A DNA stretch of 64,000 bases. It comes from Ruegeria lacuscaerulensis ITI-1157. GTDB taxonomy: Bacteria; Pseudomonadota; Alphaproteobacteria; Rhodobacterales; Rhodobacteraceae. The translations under genes were made by a program, and so were the position numbers. The DNA lies in contig GG704595.1 in the NCBI GenBank assembly GCA_000161775.1, positions 91,558-155,557 on the forward strand, written 5' to 3'. Below are positions 42,845 to 52,418 of the stretch, piece after piece (the first letter of the stretch is position 1; each line of letters starts with the position of its first letter). The notes beneath the pieces were generated by a model. The model had not been told where the DNA came from and ran no database searches. It was given only the letters and a program-made list of their open reading frames with translations.

Positions 42845-42876
42845 ACCCGAAGCCCTATCCGGGCTTCGGGTAATTT
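42845..42876 (+). terminator. Terminator of the opp operon
   Basis: Perfect 11-bp inverted repeat ACCCGAAGCCC/GGGCTTCGGGT with a 5-nt loop, 5 nt after the OppDF stop and followed by AATTT. The stem is strong although the T-run is short. Confidence 0.7.
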
Positions 42877-43106
42877 GCCCCCTGCGCATGGGGCGTTCGG
42901 CTGGTAACGGTTGCCTCGCGCGCCCCACTCGCTCGGAACGGCGGGTTTGCGATGAACAGGTTGTTTTTGACACTGTCCGATTGAAGTGGCACGGTTCGAA
43001 CAATTCTTGGGTGTTTTCGGTTTGTATTGAAAGAGCCGCGATTGCAGCCTAAGAGCGTTCATCAGAAACACTGAAACACCAAGTATAGCTTAATCTGAGA
43101 GGTCAT

Positions 43107-44000
43107 ATGGCACGCAAGGTCACCAAGGCGATTTTTCCGGTCGCAGGATTGGGAACCCGGTTTCTTCCGGCCACGAAGTCGGTTCCGAAAGAAATCATGA
43201 CGCTCGTCGACCGCCCGTTGGTACAATACGCGATTGACGAGGCCCGAGCCGCCGGGATCACCGAGTTCATCTTCGTGACCTCGCGCGGGAAATCCGCGCT
43301 TGAGGATTACTTTGACCATAATCCGATCCTGGAACAGGAGTTGCGCGCCAAGGGCAAAAACGACCTGTTGGAAACCCTGGAAGCCACCAACATGGAAAGC
43401 GGCGCAACCGCCTATATCCGCCAGTACAAGGCGCTGGGGTTGGGTCATGCCGTCTGGTGCGCACGGCGTCTGATCGGTGATGAGCCCTTTGCCGTCATGC
43501 TGCCCGATGACGTGATCGCGGCAGACAAACCCTGCTTGCAGCAGATGGTTGAAGCCTACGAGGAAACCGGCGGCAATATGGTCGCCGCCATGGAAGTGCC
43601 TTTCGACAAGACAAGCGCCTACGGCATTCTCGATGTCGCGGAAAACTCGGGTGACGTCATTCGGGTTCGGGGCATGGTGGAAAAACCCAAGGCCGAAGAA
43701 GCGCCTTCAAACCTTGCTGTCATCGGGCGGTACATCTTGGGCCCGTCGGTCCTTTACAACCTGAACCAGAAGCGAAAGGGCAGCGGCGGGGAAATCCAGT
43801 TGACCGATGCCATCGCAGAGGACATCAGCAACGGCGTTCCGGTTTTCGGCTACAGGTTCGACGGAACGCGCTTTGACTGCGGCTCCAAAGCAGGATTCCT
43901 GCAGGCCACGGTTTCCTTCGCGCTGGCCCGCGACGACTTGCGGGATGATCTGTCACAATACTTGCACAGCGTCATCGCAACGGATCGCGCGGCGCAATAG
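43107..44000 (+). CDS. galU: UTP-glucose-1-phosphate uridylyltransferase GalU
   Basis: A 297-aa nucleotidyltransferase forming UDP-glucose. The N-terminal signature FPVAGLGTRFLPATKSVPKE and the downstream VEKPKAEEAPSNLAVIGRYI block are typical of GalU. GAGAGG precedes the ATG by 7 nt. It begins a nucleotide-sugar locus; its product is the substrate of the UDP-glucose dehydrogenase encoded at 49138-50442. Confidence 0.96.
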   Translation: MARKVTKAIFPVAGLGTRFLPATKSVPKEIMTLVDRPLVQYAIDEARAAGITEFIFVTSRGKSALEDYFDHNPILEQELRAKGKNDLLETLEATNMESGATAYIRQYKALGLGHAVWCARRLIGDEPFAVMLPDDVIAADKPCLQQMVEAYEETGGNMVAAMEVPFDKTSAYGILDVAENSGDVIRVRGMVEKPKAEEAPSNLAVIGRYILGPSVLYNLNQKRKGSGGEIQLTDAIAEDISNGVPVFGYRFDGTRFDCGSKAGFLQATVSFALARDDLRDDLSQYLHSVIATDRAAQ

Positions 44001-44060
44001 GTCGGCATGGCGCAACGCACCGCCGATCGTTGCATTCAAAAAACCTAGAGCAGCAACACC

Positions 44061-45497
44061 ATGAGCACGATTCATCCTGTCATTCTCTGCGGCGGCTCCG
44101 GGACCAGGCTGTGGCCCTTGTCCCGAAAAAGCTATCCCAAGCAGTTCGTTCCACTGTTCGGTGATCACAGCCTGCTGCAGGACTGCGCGGACAGAATGAA
44201 GGGCCCGGCGGATGCGCCCTATGCCAAGCCATTGATCCTGACCAACGAAGCCTTTCGGTTCATCGTGACCGAACAGCTGGCCGAGGTAGGTGTCGATCCC
44301 GGACCGATCCTGATCGAACCAGAAGGCAAAAACACCGCCCCGGCCGTTCTGGCCGCCGCTCTTTATCTGGCCAAGTCCGACCCCGACGGCCTGATGCTGG
44401 TTGCTCCGTCCGATCATGTGGTCCCGGACAAATCGGCGTTCCACGAAGCGGTCAGGAATGGCGCCCAAGCCATCGCGCGCGATCGGCAGCTGGTCACTTT
44501 TGGAATCACGCCGGATCGAGCGGAAACAGGCTATGGATATCTGAAACTCGGCCGAAGCCCCGATACGACCGGAGCGGCTGTGCCGTTGGATCATTTCGTT
44601 GAGAAACCGGACCGCGCGCGGGCCGAGGCGATGCTCGCAGACGGAAGCTATCTGTGGAATTCCGGCATCTTCCTGTTTTCCGTCCGCGACATCATCGCTG
44701 CCTTCGAACAACACGCAGCCGGACTTGTGGCGCCGGTGAATACTGCGGTCGAGGGCGCGCGCGCTGATCTGGGCTTCCTGCGACTTGATCCCGATGCCTG
44801 GGCAAATGTCGAAGACATCTCGATCGACTATGCGGTGATGGAGCATGCGACCAACCTGAGTGTGGTTCCTTATGCGGCCGGGTGGTCGGACGTGGGCAGC
44901 TGGTCAGCGGTGCAAGAGCTGAGCAACCCCACGGAAGACGGCGTGGCAACGACCGGAGAGGTCACCGCGATCGATTGCCGAAATGTTTTGGTACGCTCGG
45001 AATCGCCGGCGCAGGAAGTCGTGGCGATGGGGCTTGAGAACATGATCGCAGTCGCCATGCCCGACGCCGTTCTAGTTGCCAGCATGGACCGTGCGCAGGA
45101 CGTCAAGCAGGCCGTGGCCGCCCTGAAAGCCAAAGGCGCGAAACAGGCCGAGGCCCTGCCTGTCGATCATCGGCCCTGGGGCTGGTTTGAAAGCCTGGTG
45201 GTGGGAGACAGGTTTCAAGTCAAGCGCATCCATGTCCATCCCGGCGCGGCGCTGAGCCTGCAATCACATCACCACCGGTCCGAGCATTGGATTGTTGTCG
45301 AAGGCACGGCCAAGGTCACGGTCGACGGCAAGGTCCAATTGGTCAGCGAAAACCAATCTGTCTACATCCCGTTGGGGGCCGTACATCGAATGGAGAATCC
45401 GGGCAAGGTTCCCATGGTGCTGATCGAAGTTCAGACCGGCAGCTATCTGGGCGAAGATGACATCATCCGCTATGAGGATGTCTATGCCCGCAGTTGA
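44061..45497 (+). CDS. manC: Mannose-1-phosphate guanylyltransferase/mannose-6-phosphate isomerase
   Basis: A 478-aa bifunctional-type enzyme. The N-terminal guanylyltransferase shows CGGSGTRLWPLSRKSYPKQF and FVEKP; the C-terminal cupin (about 350-478) holds the isomerase metal site (VHPGAALSLQSHHHRSEHW, IPLGAVHRMENPG). It makes GDP-mannose, which gmd and fcl in this locus convert to GDP-fucose. It follows galU by 60 nt and ends at a strong terminator. Confidence 0.95.
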   Translation: MSTIHPVILCGGSGTRLWPLSRKSYPKQFVPLFGDHSLLQDCADRMKGPADAPYAKPLILTNEAFRFIVTEQLAEVGVDPGPILIEPEGKNTAPAVLAAALYLAKSDPDGLMLVAPSDHVVPDKSAFHEAVRNGAQAIARDRQLVTFGITPDRAETGYGYLKLGRSPDTTGAAVPLDHFVEKPDRARAEAMLADGSYLWNSGIFLFSVRDIIAAFEQHAAGLVAPVNTAVEGARADLGFLRLDPDAWANVEDISIDYAVMEHATNLSVVPYAAGWSDVGSWSAVQELSNPTEDGVATTGEVTAIDCRNVLVRSESPAQEVVAMGLENMIAVAMPDAVLVASMDRAQDVKQAVAALKAKGAKQAEALPVDHRPWGWFESLVVGDRFQVKRIHVHPGAALSLQSHHHRSEHWIVVEGTAKVTVDGKVQLVSENQSVYIPLGAVHRMENPGKVPMVLIEVQTGSYLGEDDIIRYEDVYARS

Positions 45498-45516
45498 GCA
45501 ACCCGGCAGATGACCC

Positions 45517-45547
45517 AAGGGGCGGCCCTGTGGCGGCCCCTTTTTTT
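45517..45547 (+). terminator. Rho-independent terminator after manC
   Basis: AAGGGGC pairs with GCCCCTT, with an inner GCC/GGC stem around loop CTGT, followed by seven T residues. It lies 20 nt downstream of the stop codon and is the clearest intrinsic terminator in the window. Confidence 0.9.
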
Positions 45548-45754
45548 ATGCGGCCAACAGAATCACATGGATGCGCCGCCACCCTTCGATGGCGACAAAC
45601 CGCTTGGTTGTGGCGGTTTGTTCCTCCAACGGAAATCAATCGTTGCGAATTCGTATCCGGGCCGTTCGCGCAGGAAAGCTGGCATTGACCAAAGCCACGG
45701 CAGAGTGACGCGCAATGCACTCACTGACTCGACAGCCCAAGGAGGATGCCCGCC

Positions 45755-46831
45755 GTGTCTCAAACCACGCCCCGTCTGAACCTGCCCTTTCTGCAGCCGT
45801 CTCAGGCGCAGAAACACGTCACCCACAACGAGGCTCTGCGCGAGCTGGATCTGGTCGTGCAACTCAGCGCAATTGCGCTCGACGAAGATACGCCGCCCGC
45901 GGAGCCGGCACAGGGTGCGGTCTATGGAGTGGGATCCGCGCCGACCGGCGCCTGGGCCGGACAAGTCGGCCAACTGGCGGCCTGGCTGGACAACGGCTGG
46001 CATTTCGTGACCCCCAGAACCGGCTGGCGGATCTGGGATGAAACCGCCGGTCGGTTGAAGGTATGGGACGGAAACGGATGGATCGATCCGCCGGTCGAAA
46101 CGTCAAATCTTTCCGGTGTCGGCATCGCAACCGGGTATGACGGCACCAACCGCCTGTCGGTTCGCAGCCCGGCCACGCTTCTGACCCATGAAGGCGCAGG
46201 TCATCAGCTGAAGATCAACAAGGCAGGGGCGTCCGAGACTGCGTCGCTTCTGTTTCAGTCCAACTGGACGGGCCACGCCGAGATGGGTCTGGCGGGAAAC
46301 ACCGACTTTTCGATCAAGGTGTCGCCGGATGGCGGCAGCTGGACCGAGGCCCTTCGTGTGGACGCGGCCACGGGCGCTGTGGCCGGGGCCGCAGTTCAGG
46401 CCAATGCGGCTGACGTGACCCCCGGCCGACTGATGCGGGCGGATTTCGGCTATGGGCCGGGCAACCTGCTGGGGTCGGTCAGCCAGTCCGGCGGAACGCC
46501 GACCGGTGCGGTGATCGAACGGGGCGTTTCGGCTGACGGCGAATATGTCCGCTTTGCCGACGGCACCCAGATCTGCACCACAATCCCCAACGGGGTCGGT
46601 TGCACCACCAGCACAGGCGCTCTGTTCGGAAGCGCCACGGCAACCTGGACCTACCCGGCCCCCTTCGCCAGCGGCAGCACGCCCGCCGTCTCGGGCAACG
46701 GTGGCGCCACGGGCCGGTTCCTCAGCCTTGGAGCCGCAACCGACAGTCAGGCGGACTGGCAGGTCCTGTCGGCAACCTCTGACTCGACGGCAATCGCGCC
46801 TGCACTGATCGCAGTCGGTCGGTGGTTCTGA
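45755..46831 (+). CDS. DUF2793 domain protein (phage/GTA tail-associated type)
   Basis: A 358-aa protein beginning MSQTTPRLNLPFLQPSQAQK and VTHNEALRELD, the hallmark of DUF2793 proteins found with phage tail fibres and gene-transfer-agent-like modules of Rhodobacterales. The N-terminal about 120 residues include WDNGWHFVTPRTGWRIW-like Trp-rich repeats; the remainder is Gly/Ala/Thr-rich and may be beta-structured. GGAGG lies 9 nt before GTG 45755, so I prefer that start to the ATG that abuts the GGAGG. No other phage gene is near. It sits alone between two nucleotide-sugar blocks; a cell-surface or exopolysaccharide-linked role is only a guess. Confidence 0.75.
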   Translation: MSQTTPRLNLPFLQPSQAQKHVTHNEALRELDLVVQLSAIALDEDTPPAEPAQGAVYGVGSAPTGAWAGQVGQLAAWLDNGWHFVTPRTGWRIWDETAGRLKVWDGNGWIDPPVETSNLSGVGIATGYDGTNRLSVRSPATLLTHEGAGHQLKINKAGASETASLLFQSNWTGHAEMGLAGNTDFSIKVSPDGGSWTEALRVDAATGAVAGAAVQANAADVTPGRLMRADFGYGPGNLLGSVSQSGGTPTGAVIERGVSADGEYVRFADGTQICTTIPNGVGCTTSTGALFGSATATWTYPAPFASGSTPAVSGNGGATGRFLSLGAATDSQADWQVLSATSDSTAIAPALIAVGRWF

Positions 46832-46864
46832 ATCGGTCGGCCGCCCGATCTTCGGGTTGGGCGG

Positions 46865-47848
46865 CTACTTGGCGCGCAGGTCGTGCTCGGGCTGGTCCAG
46901 AAACCAGGAATAGGTTTCGCGAATGCCATCTTCGAGCCCGATCCGCGCCGTCCAGCCCATCCGGGCCAACCGCGAGACATCCATCAGCTTGCGCATCGTG
47001 CCGTCGGGTTTGCTGGGGTCTTGCGTGATCTTGCCCTTGAACCCCGTGACCTTGGCCACCAGCGAGGCCAGTTCCGCGATCGAGATGTCCTGACCGCAGC
47101 CGACATTGATGTGGCTCAGCATCGGCTGGGTGTTGGCCTCATACTCGGCGCGCGGAAGATCCAGCACGAACAGCGATGCCTCGGCCATGTCATCGACATG
47201 CAGGAACTCGCGCCGGGGTTTTCCGGTGCCCCAGATCACCACCTCGTCCAACCCGTCGCGTGCGGCTTCGTGAAAGCGCCGGATCAGGGCGGGCAGAACG
47301 TGGCTGTTTTCGGGGTGGAAGTTGTCGCCCGGTCCGTACAGGTTCGTCGGCATGACCGAGCGGTAATCGACCCCGTGCTGGCGGTTGTAGCTTTCGCACA
47401 GCTTGATCCCGGCGATCTTGGCAACGGCATAGGGCTCGTTGGTGGGTTCCAGAATACCGGTCAGCAGCGCATCTTCGCGCATGGGCTGGGCGGCGTCGCG
47501 CGGATAGATGCACGAGCTGCCCAATTGCAGCAGACGCCGCACGCCCGCCGCAAAGGCCTGATGGATCACGTTGCACTCGATCATCAGGTTGTCATAGATG
47601 AAATCCGCCGGATAGGTGTTGTTGGCGTGGATGCCGCCCACTTTGGCCGCAGCAAGGATCACCACATCGGGGCGTTCTGCCTGCATGAAATCACGCACGG
47701 CGGCCTGATCGGTCAGGTCCAGCTCGGCATGGGTGCGCGTGATCAGCTGAAGCTCTTCTCCGCGGGTCTGACGCGCCTGCAATTGGCGCAGGATCGCGCC
47801 CCCGACCATGCCGCGATGCCCGGCGATGTAGATCTTTTGCATCGCCAT
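46865..47848 (-). CDS. fcl: GDP-L-fucose synthase
   Basis: A 327-aa short-chain dehydrogenase/reductase-type epimerase-reductase. The Rossmann motif is [10 protein letters not shown], the catalytic block SSCIYP, and the YxxxK pair lies in [33 protein letters not shown] is diagnostic of Fcl/WcaG. It converts GDP-4-keto-6-deoxymannose to GDP-L-fucose. It starts 4 nt after the gmd stop. ATG 47848 and 47842 are both possible starts. Confidence 0.95.
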   Translation of the reverse strand: MAMQKIYIAGHRGMVGGAILRQLQARQTRGEELQLITRTHAELDLTDQAAVRDFMQAERPDVVILAAAKVGGIHANNTYPADFIYDNLMIECNVIHQAFAAGVRRLLQLGSSCIYPRDAAQPMREDALLTGILEPTNEPYAVAKIAGIKLCESYNRQHGVDYRSVMPTNLYGPGDNFHPENSHVLPALIRRFHEAARDGLDEVVIWGTGKPRREFLHVDDMAEASLFVLDLPRAEYEANTQPMLSHINVGCGQDISIAELASLVAKVTGFKGKITQDPSKPDGTMRKLMDVSRLARMGWTARIGLEDGIRETYSWFLDQPEHDLRAK

Positions 47849-47852
47849 CAGA

Positions 47853-48977
47853 TCAACCGTTTTCCCGGCTGACCGGCAGATCATAGCCATGCGCCTTGAG
47901 CAGTGCGTGGCGTTTGGCGGTGGTCAGATCCTCGCGCACCATTTCGGCACACATCTCCTGCGCGGTCAGTTCCGGCTCCCAACCCAGCTTGACCTTTGCC
48001 TTTGATGGATCGCCCAAAAGGGTATCCACCTCGGCGGGGCGGAAATACTTGGGATCGATGCGGACAATGACGTCGCCCGGTTCGAGCGCCGGCGCTTTGT
48101 CGCCAGTGATGTTGGTCACGGTGGCGATCTCGTCCACTCCGGTGCCCGAGAATTCCAGAGAAATGCCCAACTCGGCCGCCGACCATTCGATGAATTGACG
48201 CACCGAATACTGCTGGCCGGTTGCGATCACGAAATCTTCAGGCTGATCCTGTTGCAGCATCATCCACTGCATCCGCACATAGTCCTTGGCATGACCCCAG
48301 TCGCGCAGGCTGTCGATATTGCCCATGTACAGGCACTTTTCCAAACCTTGCGCGATATTCGCCAAGCCGCGCGTGATCTTGCGGGTTACGAATGTTTCGC
48401 CACGACGGGGGCTTTCGTGATTGAACAGGATTCCGTTGCAGGCATACATCCCGTAGGCCTCGCGGTAGTTCACCGTGATCCAGTAGGAATACAGCTTGGC
48501 CACCGCATAGGGTGAGCGTGGATAAAAGGGGGTTGTTTCGCGCTGAGGCGTTTCCTGAACCAGCCCGTACAGTTCCGATGTCGAGGCTTGGTAGAACCGC
48601 GTTTTGCTTTCAAGTCCAAGAAAGCGGATGGCTTCCAGCAGGCGCAGGGTGCCGATCGCGTCCACGTCGGCCGTGTATTCGGGCGCTTCGAAACTGACGG
48701 CCACATGCGATTGGGCGCCGAGGTTGTAGACCTCGTCCGGCTGGACCTCCTGGATGATGCGGGTGAGGTTGGACGTATCGGTCAGATCGCCGTAGTGCAG
48801 GCGCAGCTTGGGGTTGGGCTCGTGCGGATCCTGATAGATGTGATCGATGCGCTGCGTGTTGAACAAGGATGCTCGACGTTTGATCCCGTGGACCTCGTAG
48901 CCTTTCTCAAGCAGAAACTCGGCGAGGTAGGAGCCGTCCTGTCCCGTTATACCGGTGATCAATGCTGTCTTGGTCAT
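47853..48977 (-). CDS. gmd: GDP-mannose 4,6-dehydratase
   Basis: A 374-aa extended SDR enzyme: [20 protein letters not shown] cofactor site, [18 protein letters not shown] substrate loop, and [20 protein letters not shown] containing the catalytic Tyr-x3-Lys. The [18 protein letters not shown] segment is the Gmd signature. It makes GDP-4-keto-6-deoxy-D-mannose for the adjacent fcl product. It is divergent from ugd; the 160-nt gap should hold both promoters. Confidence 0.97.
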   Translation of the reverse strand: MTKTALITGITGQDGSYLAEFLLEKGYEVHGIKRRASLFNTQRIDHIYQDPHEPNPKLRLHYGDLTDTSNLTRIIQEVQPDEVYNLGAQSHVAVSFEAPEYTADVDAIGTLRLLEAIRFLGLESKTRFYQASTSELYGLVQETPQRETTPFYPRSPYAVAKLYSYWITVNYREAYGMYACNGILFNHESPRRGETFVTRKITRGLANIAQGLEKCLYMGNIDSLRDWGHAKDYVRMQWMMLQQDQPEDFVIATGQQYSVRQFIEWSAAELGISLEFSGTGVDEIATVTNITGDKAPALEPGDVIVRIDPKYFRPAEVDTLLGDPSKAKVKLGWEPELTAQEMCAEMVREDLTTAKRHALLKAHGYDLPVSRENG

Positions 48978-49137
48978 GAATGAAGGTCCGCCCCAGTTGC
49001 AAAGCCAATTTGCCGACCCAAAAACAGCAAGATGTGTGCAAATGCAAGCCGACGACGCGGTCGGCCATTGAAACCGGCGGAAGATTCTTCGATTGTGCGC
49101 GTCCAGGACAGCAATTGGAAACGAGGGACTTCAAATA

Positions 49138-50442
49138 ATGCGTATTGCTATGATCGGCACTGGATATGTGGGTCTGGTGTCGGGGGTTTGTTTCTCGGAT
49201 TTCGGCCACGACGTGATTTGCGTGGACAAGGCCGCCGCGAAGATCCAGATGCTGCAGGCCGGCGAGGTTCCGATTTACGAGCCGGGGCTGGACGCGTTGA
49301 TGGCCAAGAACGTAGCGGCTGGTCGGCTGAGATTCACCACGGATCTCGCCAGCGCCGTGGATGGGGCGGATGCGGTGTTCATCGCCGTGGGCACGCCGAC
49401 CCGTCGCGGAGACGGGCACGCTGACCTGACCTATGTGATGGCCGCCGCCGAAGAGATTGCGAACGCCATGACCGGCTATACCGTTGTCGTGACCAAATCC
49501 ACTGTGCCTGTCGGCACCAACCGGAAAGTGCACCAGACGATTGCCGCAGCCAATCCGAACGCCAAGTTTGACGTTGCCTCGAACCCCGAATTTCTGCGGG
49601 AAGGCGCTGCCATCGACGATTTCATGCGCCCCGATCGGGTGGTGGTCGGTGTCGAAAGTGACCGCGCCGCTGAGGTCATGGCCGAGATCTATCGCCCGCT
49701 CTACCTGCGCGATTTTCCGATCCTGACAACCGATCTGGAAAGCGCCGAGATGATCAAATACGCGGCCAATGCCTTTCTGGCGACCAAGATCACCTTCATC
49801 AATGAAATCGCGGGCCTGTGCGAGCGGGTCGGCGCGGATGTAAAAGAGGTGGCCCGCGGCATCGGTCTGGACGGGCGTATCGGCAACAAGTTTCTGCATG
49901 CGGGCCCGGGATATGGCGGATCGTGCTTCCCCAAGGATACAGCGGCCCTGGCGCGGATCGGGCAGGAGCATGCCTTCCCCATGCACATCACGGAAACCGT
50001 CATGCGTGTGAATGACGCAGTCAAGAAACGCATGATCGAAAAGATCCGCGAGACTTGCGAAGACAATTTCAACGGCAAGACCATCACGATTCTGGGCGTG
50101 ACGTTCAAACCCAATACCGATGACATGCGCGAGGCCCCTTCCTTGACCATCATACCCGCATTGATCGGTGGCGGAGCCAAGGTGCGTGTGGTCGATCCAC
50201 AGGGTCGGTCCGAAGGCGAAGCCCTTCTGCCGGGTGTCGAATGGACGGAAGACCCCTATGCGGCCGCCAAGGATGCCGACGCAATTGTTCTGTTGACCGA
50301 GTGGAACGAATTTCGCGCCTTGAACCTGTCGCAGATGGCCAAAGCGATGAAAACGCCGCGCATGGTCGATCTGCGCAACATCTATTCCCGCGAAACGGTG
50401 CTGAAATCCGGTTTTGAAAGCTATGTCGGTGTCGGTCGCTAG
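49138..50442 (+). CDS. ugd: UDP-glucose 6-dehydrogenase
   Basis: A 434-aa NAD-dependent enzyme that oxidises UDP-glucose to UDP-glucuronate. It has the Rossmann motif MIGTGYVGLVSGVCFSDFGH, the VTKSTVPVGT block, the catalytic Cys263 in GPGYGGSCFPKD and the C-terminal NIYSRE. ATG 49138 is preceded by GAGGG at 11 nt; an in-frame extension to 49093 has no family similarity. UDP-glucuronate usually feeds acidic exopolysaccharide or capsule synthesis. Confidence 0.96.
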   Translation: MRIAMIGTGYVGLVSGVCFSDFGHDVICVDKAAAKIQMLQAGEVPIYEPGLDALMAKNVAAGRLRFTTDLASAVDGADAVFIAVGTPTRRGDGHADLTYVMAAAEEIANAMTGYTVVVTKSTVPVGTNRKVHQTIAAANPNAKFDVASNPEFLREGAAIDDFMRPDRVVVGVESDRAAEVMAEIYRPLYLRDFPILTTDLESAEMIKYAANAFLATKITFINEIAGLCERVGADVKEVARGIGLDGRIGNKFLHAGPGYGGSCFPKDTAALARIGQEHAFPMHITETVMRVNDAVKKRMIEKIRETCEDNFNGKTITILGVTFKPNTDDMREAPSLTIIPALIGGGAKVRVVDPQGRSEGEALLPGVEWTEDPYAAAKDADAIVLLTEWNEFRALNLSQMAKAMKTPRMVDLRNIYSRETVLKSGFESYVGVGR

Positions 50443-50465
50443 ATGACGGTGCCGTGCACGTCGCA

Positions 50466-51554
50466 CTAGAGCGCGGCAGCCCATACCCGATAGCGCCCCT
50501 GTCCGGTGATCTCGCGGATCAGACCGCGCTCCGTGAACTTGTCCAGATTGCGCTGGACCGCCGCGCGCGACGCTTGCGTCAGCTCTTCGGCCAGTGGCGC
50601 CGAGACCATGGGCCATGCGGTCAGCACCTCGATCAGACGCGGGGGCGTCCGTCCGCTGAGGTCCTCCGTGGCCTCGCGCGCGCGGGCCGCCCACGCGCTG
50701 ACGCGATCAAGATGCAGCAGTGCCGCCAACGCCGCCTGCCCGGCACCACGCACCCAGGCCCGCAGCTTTTCGTCCGGCTCTCCTGCGCCGCGCAGCGCGC
50801 TCGGCCCGGACAAAGCCAATGGCATGAACAACGCTCCGCCTCGGCCCATCCCGGCCGCATGGCGGGCCGCGATGATCGCGGCTTCGGTATCCTGCCCGGC
50901 CCCTTGTGACAACGCGCGCCAGGCATGAAAAGCCATGGCCGATTGAGTGACCGGGTGCAGATCGGCGGCATTCTCCATCACCTCGGCCAGATCGGCCACG
51001 GCCTCGGGAACCTCGTCGATGCCCTGCGCCATCCGATCCAGAAACGCGGCCAATCCGTGCTGCCAGCCGCCCTCTGACGGGCCGGCCCCCGAAGTCAGCC
51101 GCCTGACCGCCCAGCCTGCACGAAACAGCGCCTGCACATCATCGCCTGTGGCCCCGATACGCAGTCCCGTCCACAGCGCCAAACGGTCCACGCTGATACG
51201 GTCACCCGTCCACCAACCCAGATCCGATACGTCCATCAACGCCAACCGATGCGTCCAGCCCGCAGGGCCGGACCGCAACCGTTCGTCCAAAGCTCCGAAT
51301 GTCAGCGCCAATTCTGCCAGTTCCTGTGCAACCTCGGACTGCGCAGCGCGCCAGTCGCGCGGATCGAACAAAAGGCGCCGATCCGGACGCGGGCCGGGCG
51401 GTAGAAAATCCCCGGCCGCGGCATCATCCCGGGGTGGAAGAAACCAAAGGTCTTCGTCCTCGGGCGGATCGACGTCATAAATGCTGCGGGGGCCGTCAAA
51501 GGCCTCATCATCATCCGGGTCGGGGGTGAATGGTCCGGGCGTCATACCCGGCAT
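50466..51554 (-). CDS. Winged-helix protein, possibly DUF1612/HTH (RHE_PE00001-like)
   Basis: A 362-aa soluble protein. The N-terminus is acidic and Pro/Asp-rich (about 1-45, low complexity). The middle (FDPRDWRAAQSEVAQELAEL, RLALMDVSDLGWWTGDRISV) resembles the DUF1612 proteins I know from rhizobial replicons. The C-terminal about 55 residues form a winged helix (LAEELTQASRAAVQRNLDKF then TERGLIREITGQGRYRVW). Those proteins are often linked to repABC or secondary replicons, but no such genes occur here. The family call is tentative; DNA binding is likely. Confidence 0.6.
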   Translation of the reverse strand: MPGMTPGPFTPDPDDDEAFDGPRSIYDVDPPEDEDLWFLPPRDDAAAGDFLPPGPRPDRRLLFDPRDWRAAQSEVAQELAELALTFGALDERLRSGPAGWTHRLALMDVSDLGWWTGDRISVDRLALWTGLRIGATGDDVQALFRAGWAVRRLTSGAGPSEGGWQHGLAAFLDRMAQGIDEVPEAVADLAEVMENAADLHPVTQSAMAFHAWRALSQGAGQDTEAAIIAARHAAGMGRGGALFMPLALSGPSALRGAGEPDEKLRAWVRGAGQAALAALLHLDRVSAWAARAREATEDLSGRTPPRLIEVLTAWPMVSAPLAEELTQASRAAVQRNLDKFTERGLIREITGQGRYRVWAAAL

Positions 51555-51596
51555 TCTTTGAGCATTTTCAGCAGTTCACAAGAGGCAAGACCGCAA

Positions 51597-52286
51597 TCAA
51601 TCCGTCGGGACGTTTTCGTCCGCGCGCCGGGCAGCAACCAATTGCAGCAGTTGGTCCTTGGTTCGGCCGATATGCCTGGCCAGCAAAGCGCATGCCGCGT
51701 CCACCTGCCTTTTCCGTGCCAGGCGAAGCAATTCGCAGTGTTCCCTGCGTGCCGGCTCGCGCTGGTGCATCACGCTGAGATGCATTCGGACATAGCGGTC
51801 CGACTGCAGGCTGACGCGGTGCAGCAACTCGTTGGTCAGGCCGCGACCTGCGGCCGCGTACAATGCGGCATGATACCGGTAATTCAACGCCCCCCATCGG
51901 CTGACGTCATTGGCGTCATACGAGGCCTCCATCTGGTCCAGCAATTGCTCGCACCGCGCAAAGTCGGATTGGGTCATCCGCGGAATGGCCCGGCGAAACA
52001 AGTCGGTCTCCAGCAGAGATCGCAGGTCGAAGATCTCGCCGATTTCGGACAAGGAATGGCGCGTGACCCGCGCCCCGCGATTGTTGGTCAGCTGGACCAG
52101 ACCTTCGGCATCAAGCTGTTTCAGCGCCTCGCGCACCGGCATGCGCGACACGTCATAGTCTTCGGCCAATGCCTCCTGACGGATGGTCTCGCCTTCCGCC
52201 AGATCACCGCTGAGAATGCGCTCGCGCAGGTCGGACGCGATCGCATCTGGAAGGCTTTGACGGGTGATTGCGCGTTTTGCTGCCAA
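51597..52286 (-). CDS. GntR-family regulator, FadR/FCD subgroup
   Basis: A 229-aa regulator with an N-terminal winged HTH (RERILSGDLAEGETIRQEAL, DVSRMPVREALKQL) and a C-terminal FCD ligand domain (SEIGEIFDLRSLLETDLFRR; metal-type histidines in NYRYHAALYAAAG and REHCELL). It is divergent from the pyrroline-carboxylate reductase-like gene and is the likely repressor of the hydroxyproline island. No ATG is in frame; I chose TTG 52286 (MAAKRAITRQ), 17 nt from a palindromic operator that also precedes the catabolic operon at 57657-57676. Confidence 0.88.
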   Translation of the reverse strand: MAAKRAITRQSLPDAIASDLRERILSGDLAEGETIRQEALAEDYDVSRMPVREALKQLDAEGLVQLTNNRGARVTRHSLSEIGEIFDLRSLLETDLFRRAIPRMTQSDFARCEQLLDQMEASYDANDVSRWGALNYRYHAALYAAAGRGLTNELLHRVSLQSDRYVRMHLSVMHQREPARREHCELLRLARKRQVDAACALLARHIGRTKDQLLQLVAARRADENVPTD

Positions 52287-52302
52287 GGGTCTGTCCGCAT
52301 TT

Positions 52303-52322
52303 GCATTTTGGATACAAATATC
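52303..52322. promoter_or_regulatory. GntR operator, copy 1 (autoregulatory/divergent)
   Basis: GCATTTTGGATACAAATATC shares the 14-base core ATTTTGGATACAAA with the perfect palindrome at 57657-57676 read on its minus strand; 16 of 20 positions agree. It lies between the divergent GntR and reductase genes. The spacing and duplication strongly suggest a binding site of the encoded GntR protein. Confidence 0.75.
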
Positions 52323-52418
52323 CGCCCCGGGCCGCTTTTCCAACCGTCTATCGGGTTGAACAGGGCCGGCATTCCCCGCTACCCATTTGGCAACCGAAAT
52401 CAGACCAGGGGACGGGAC

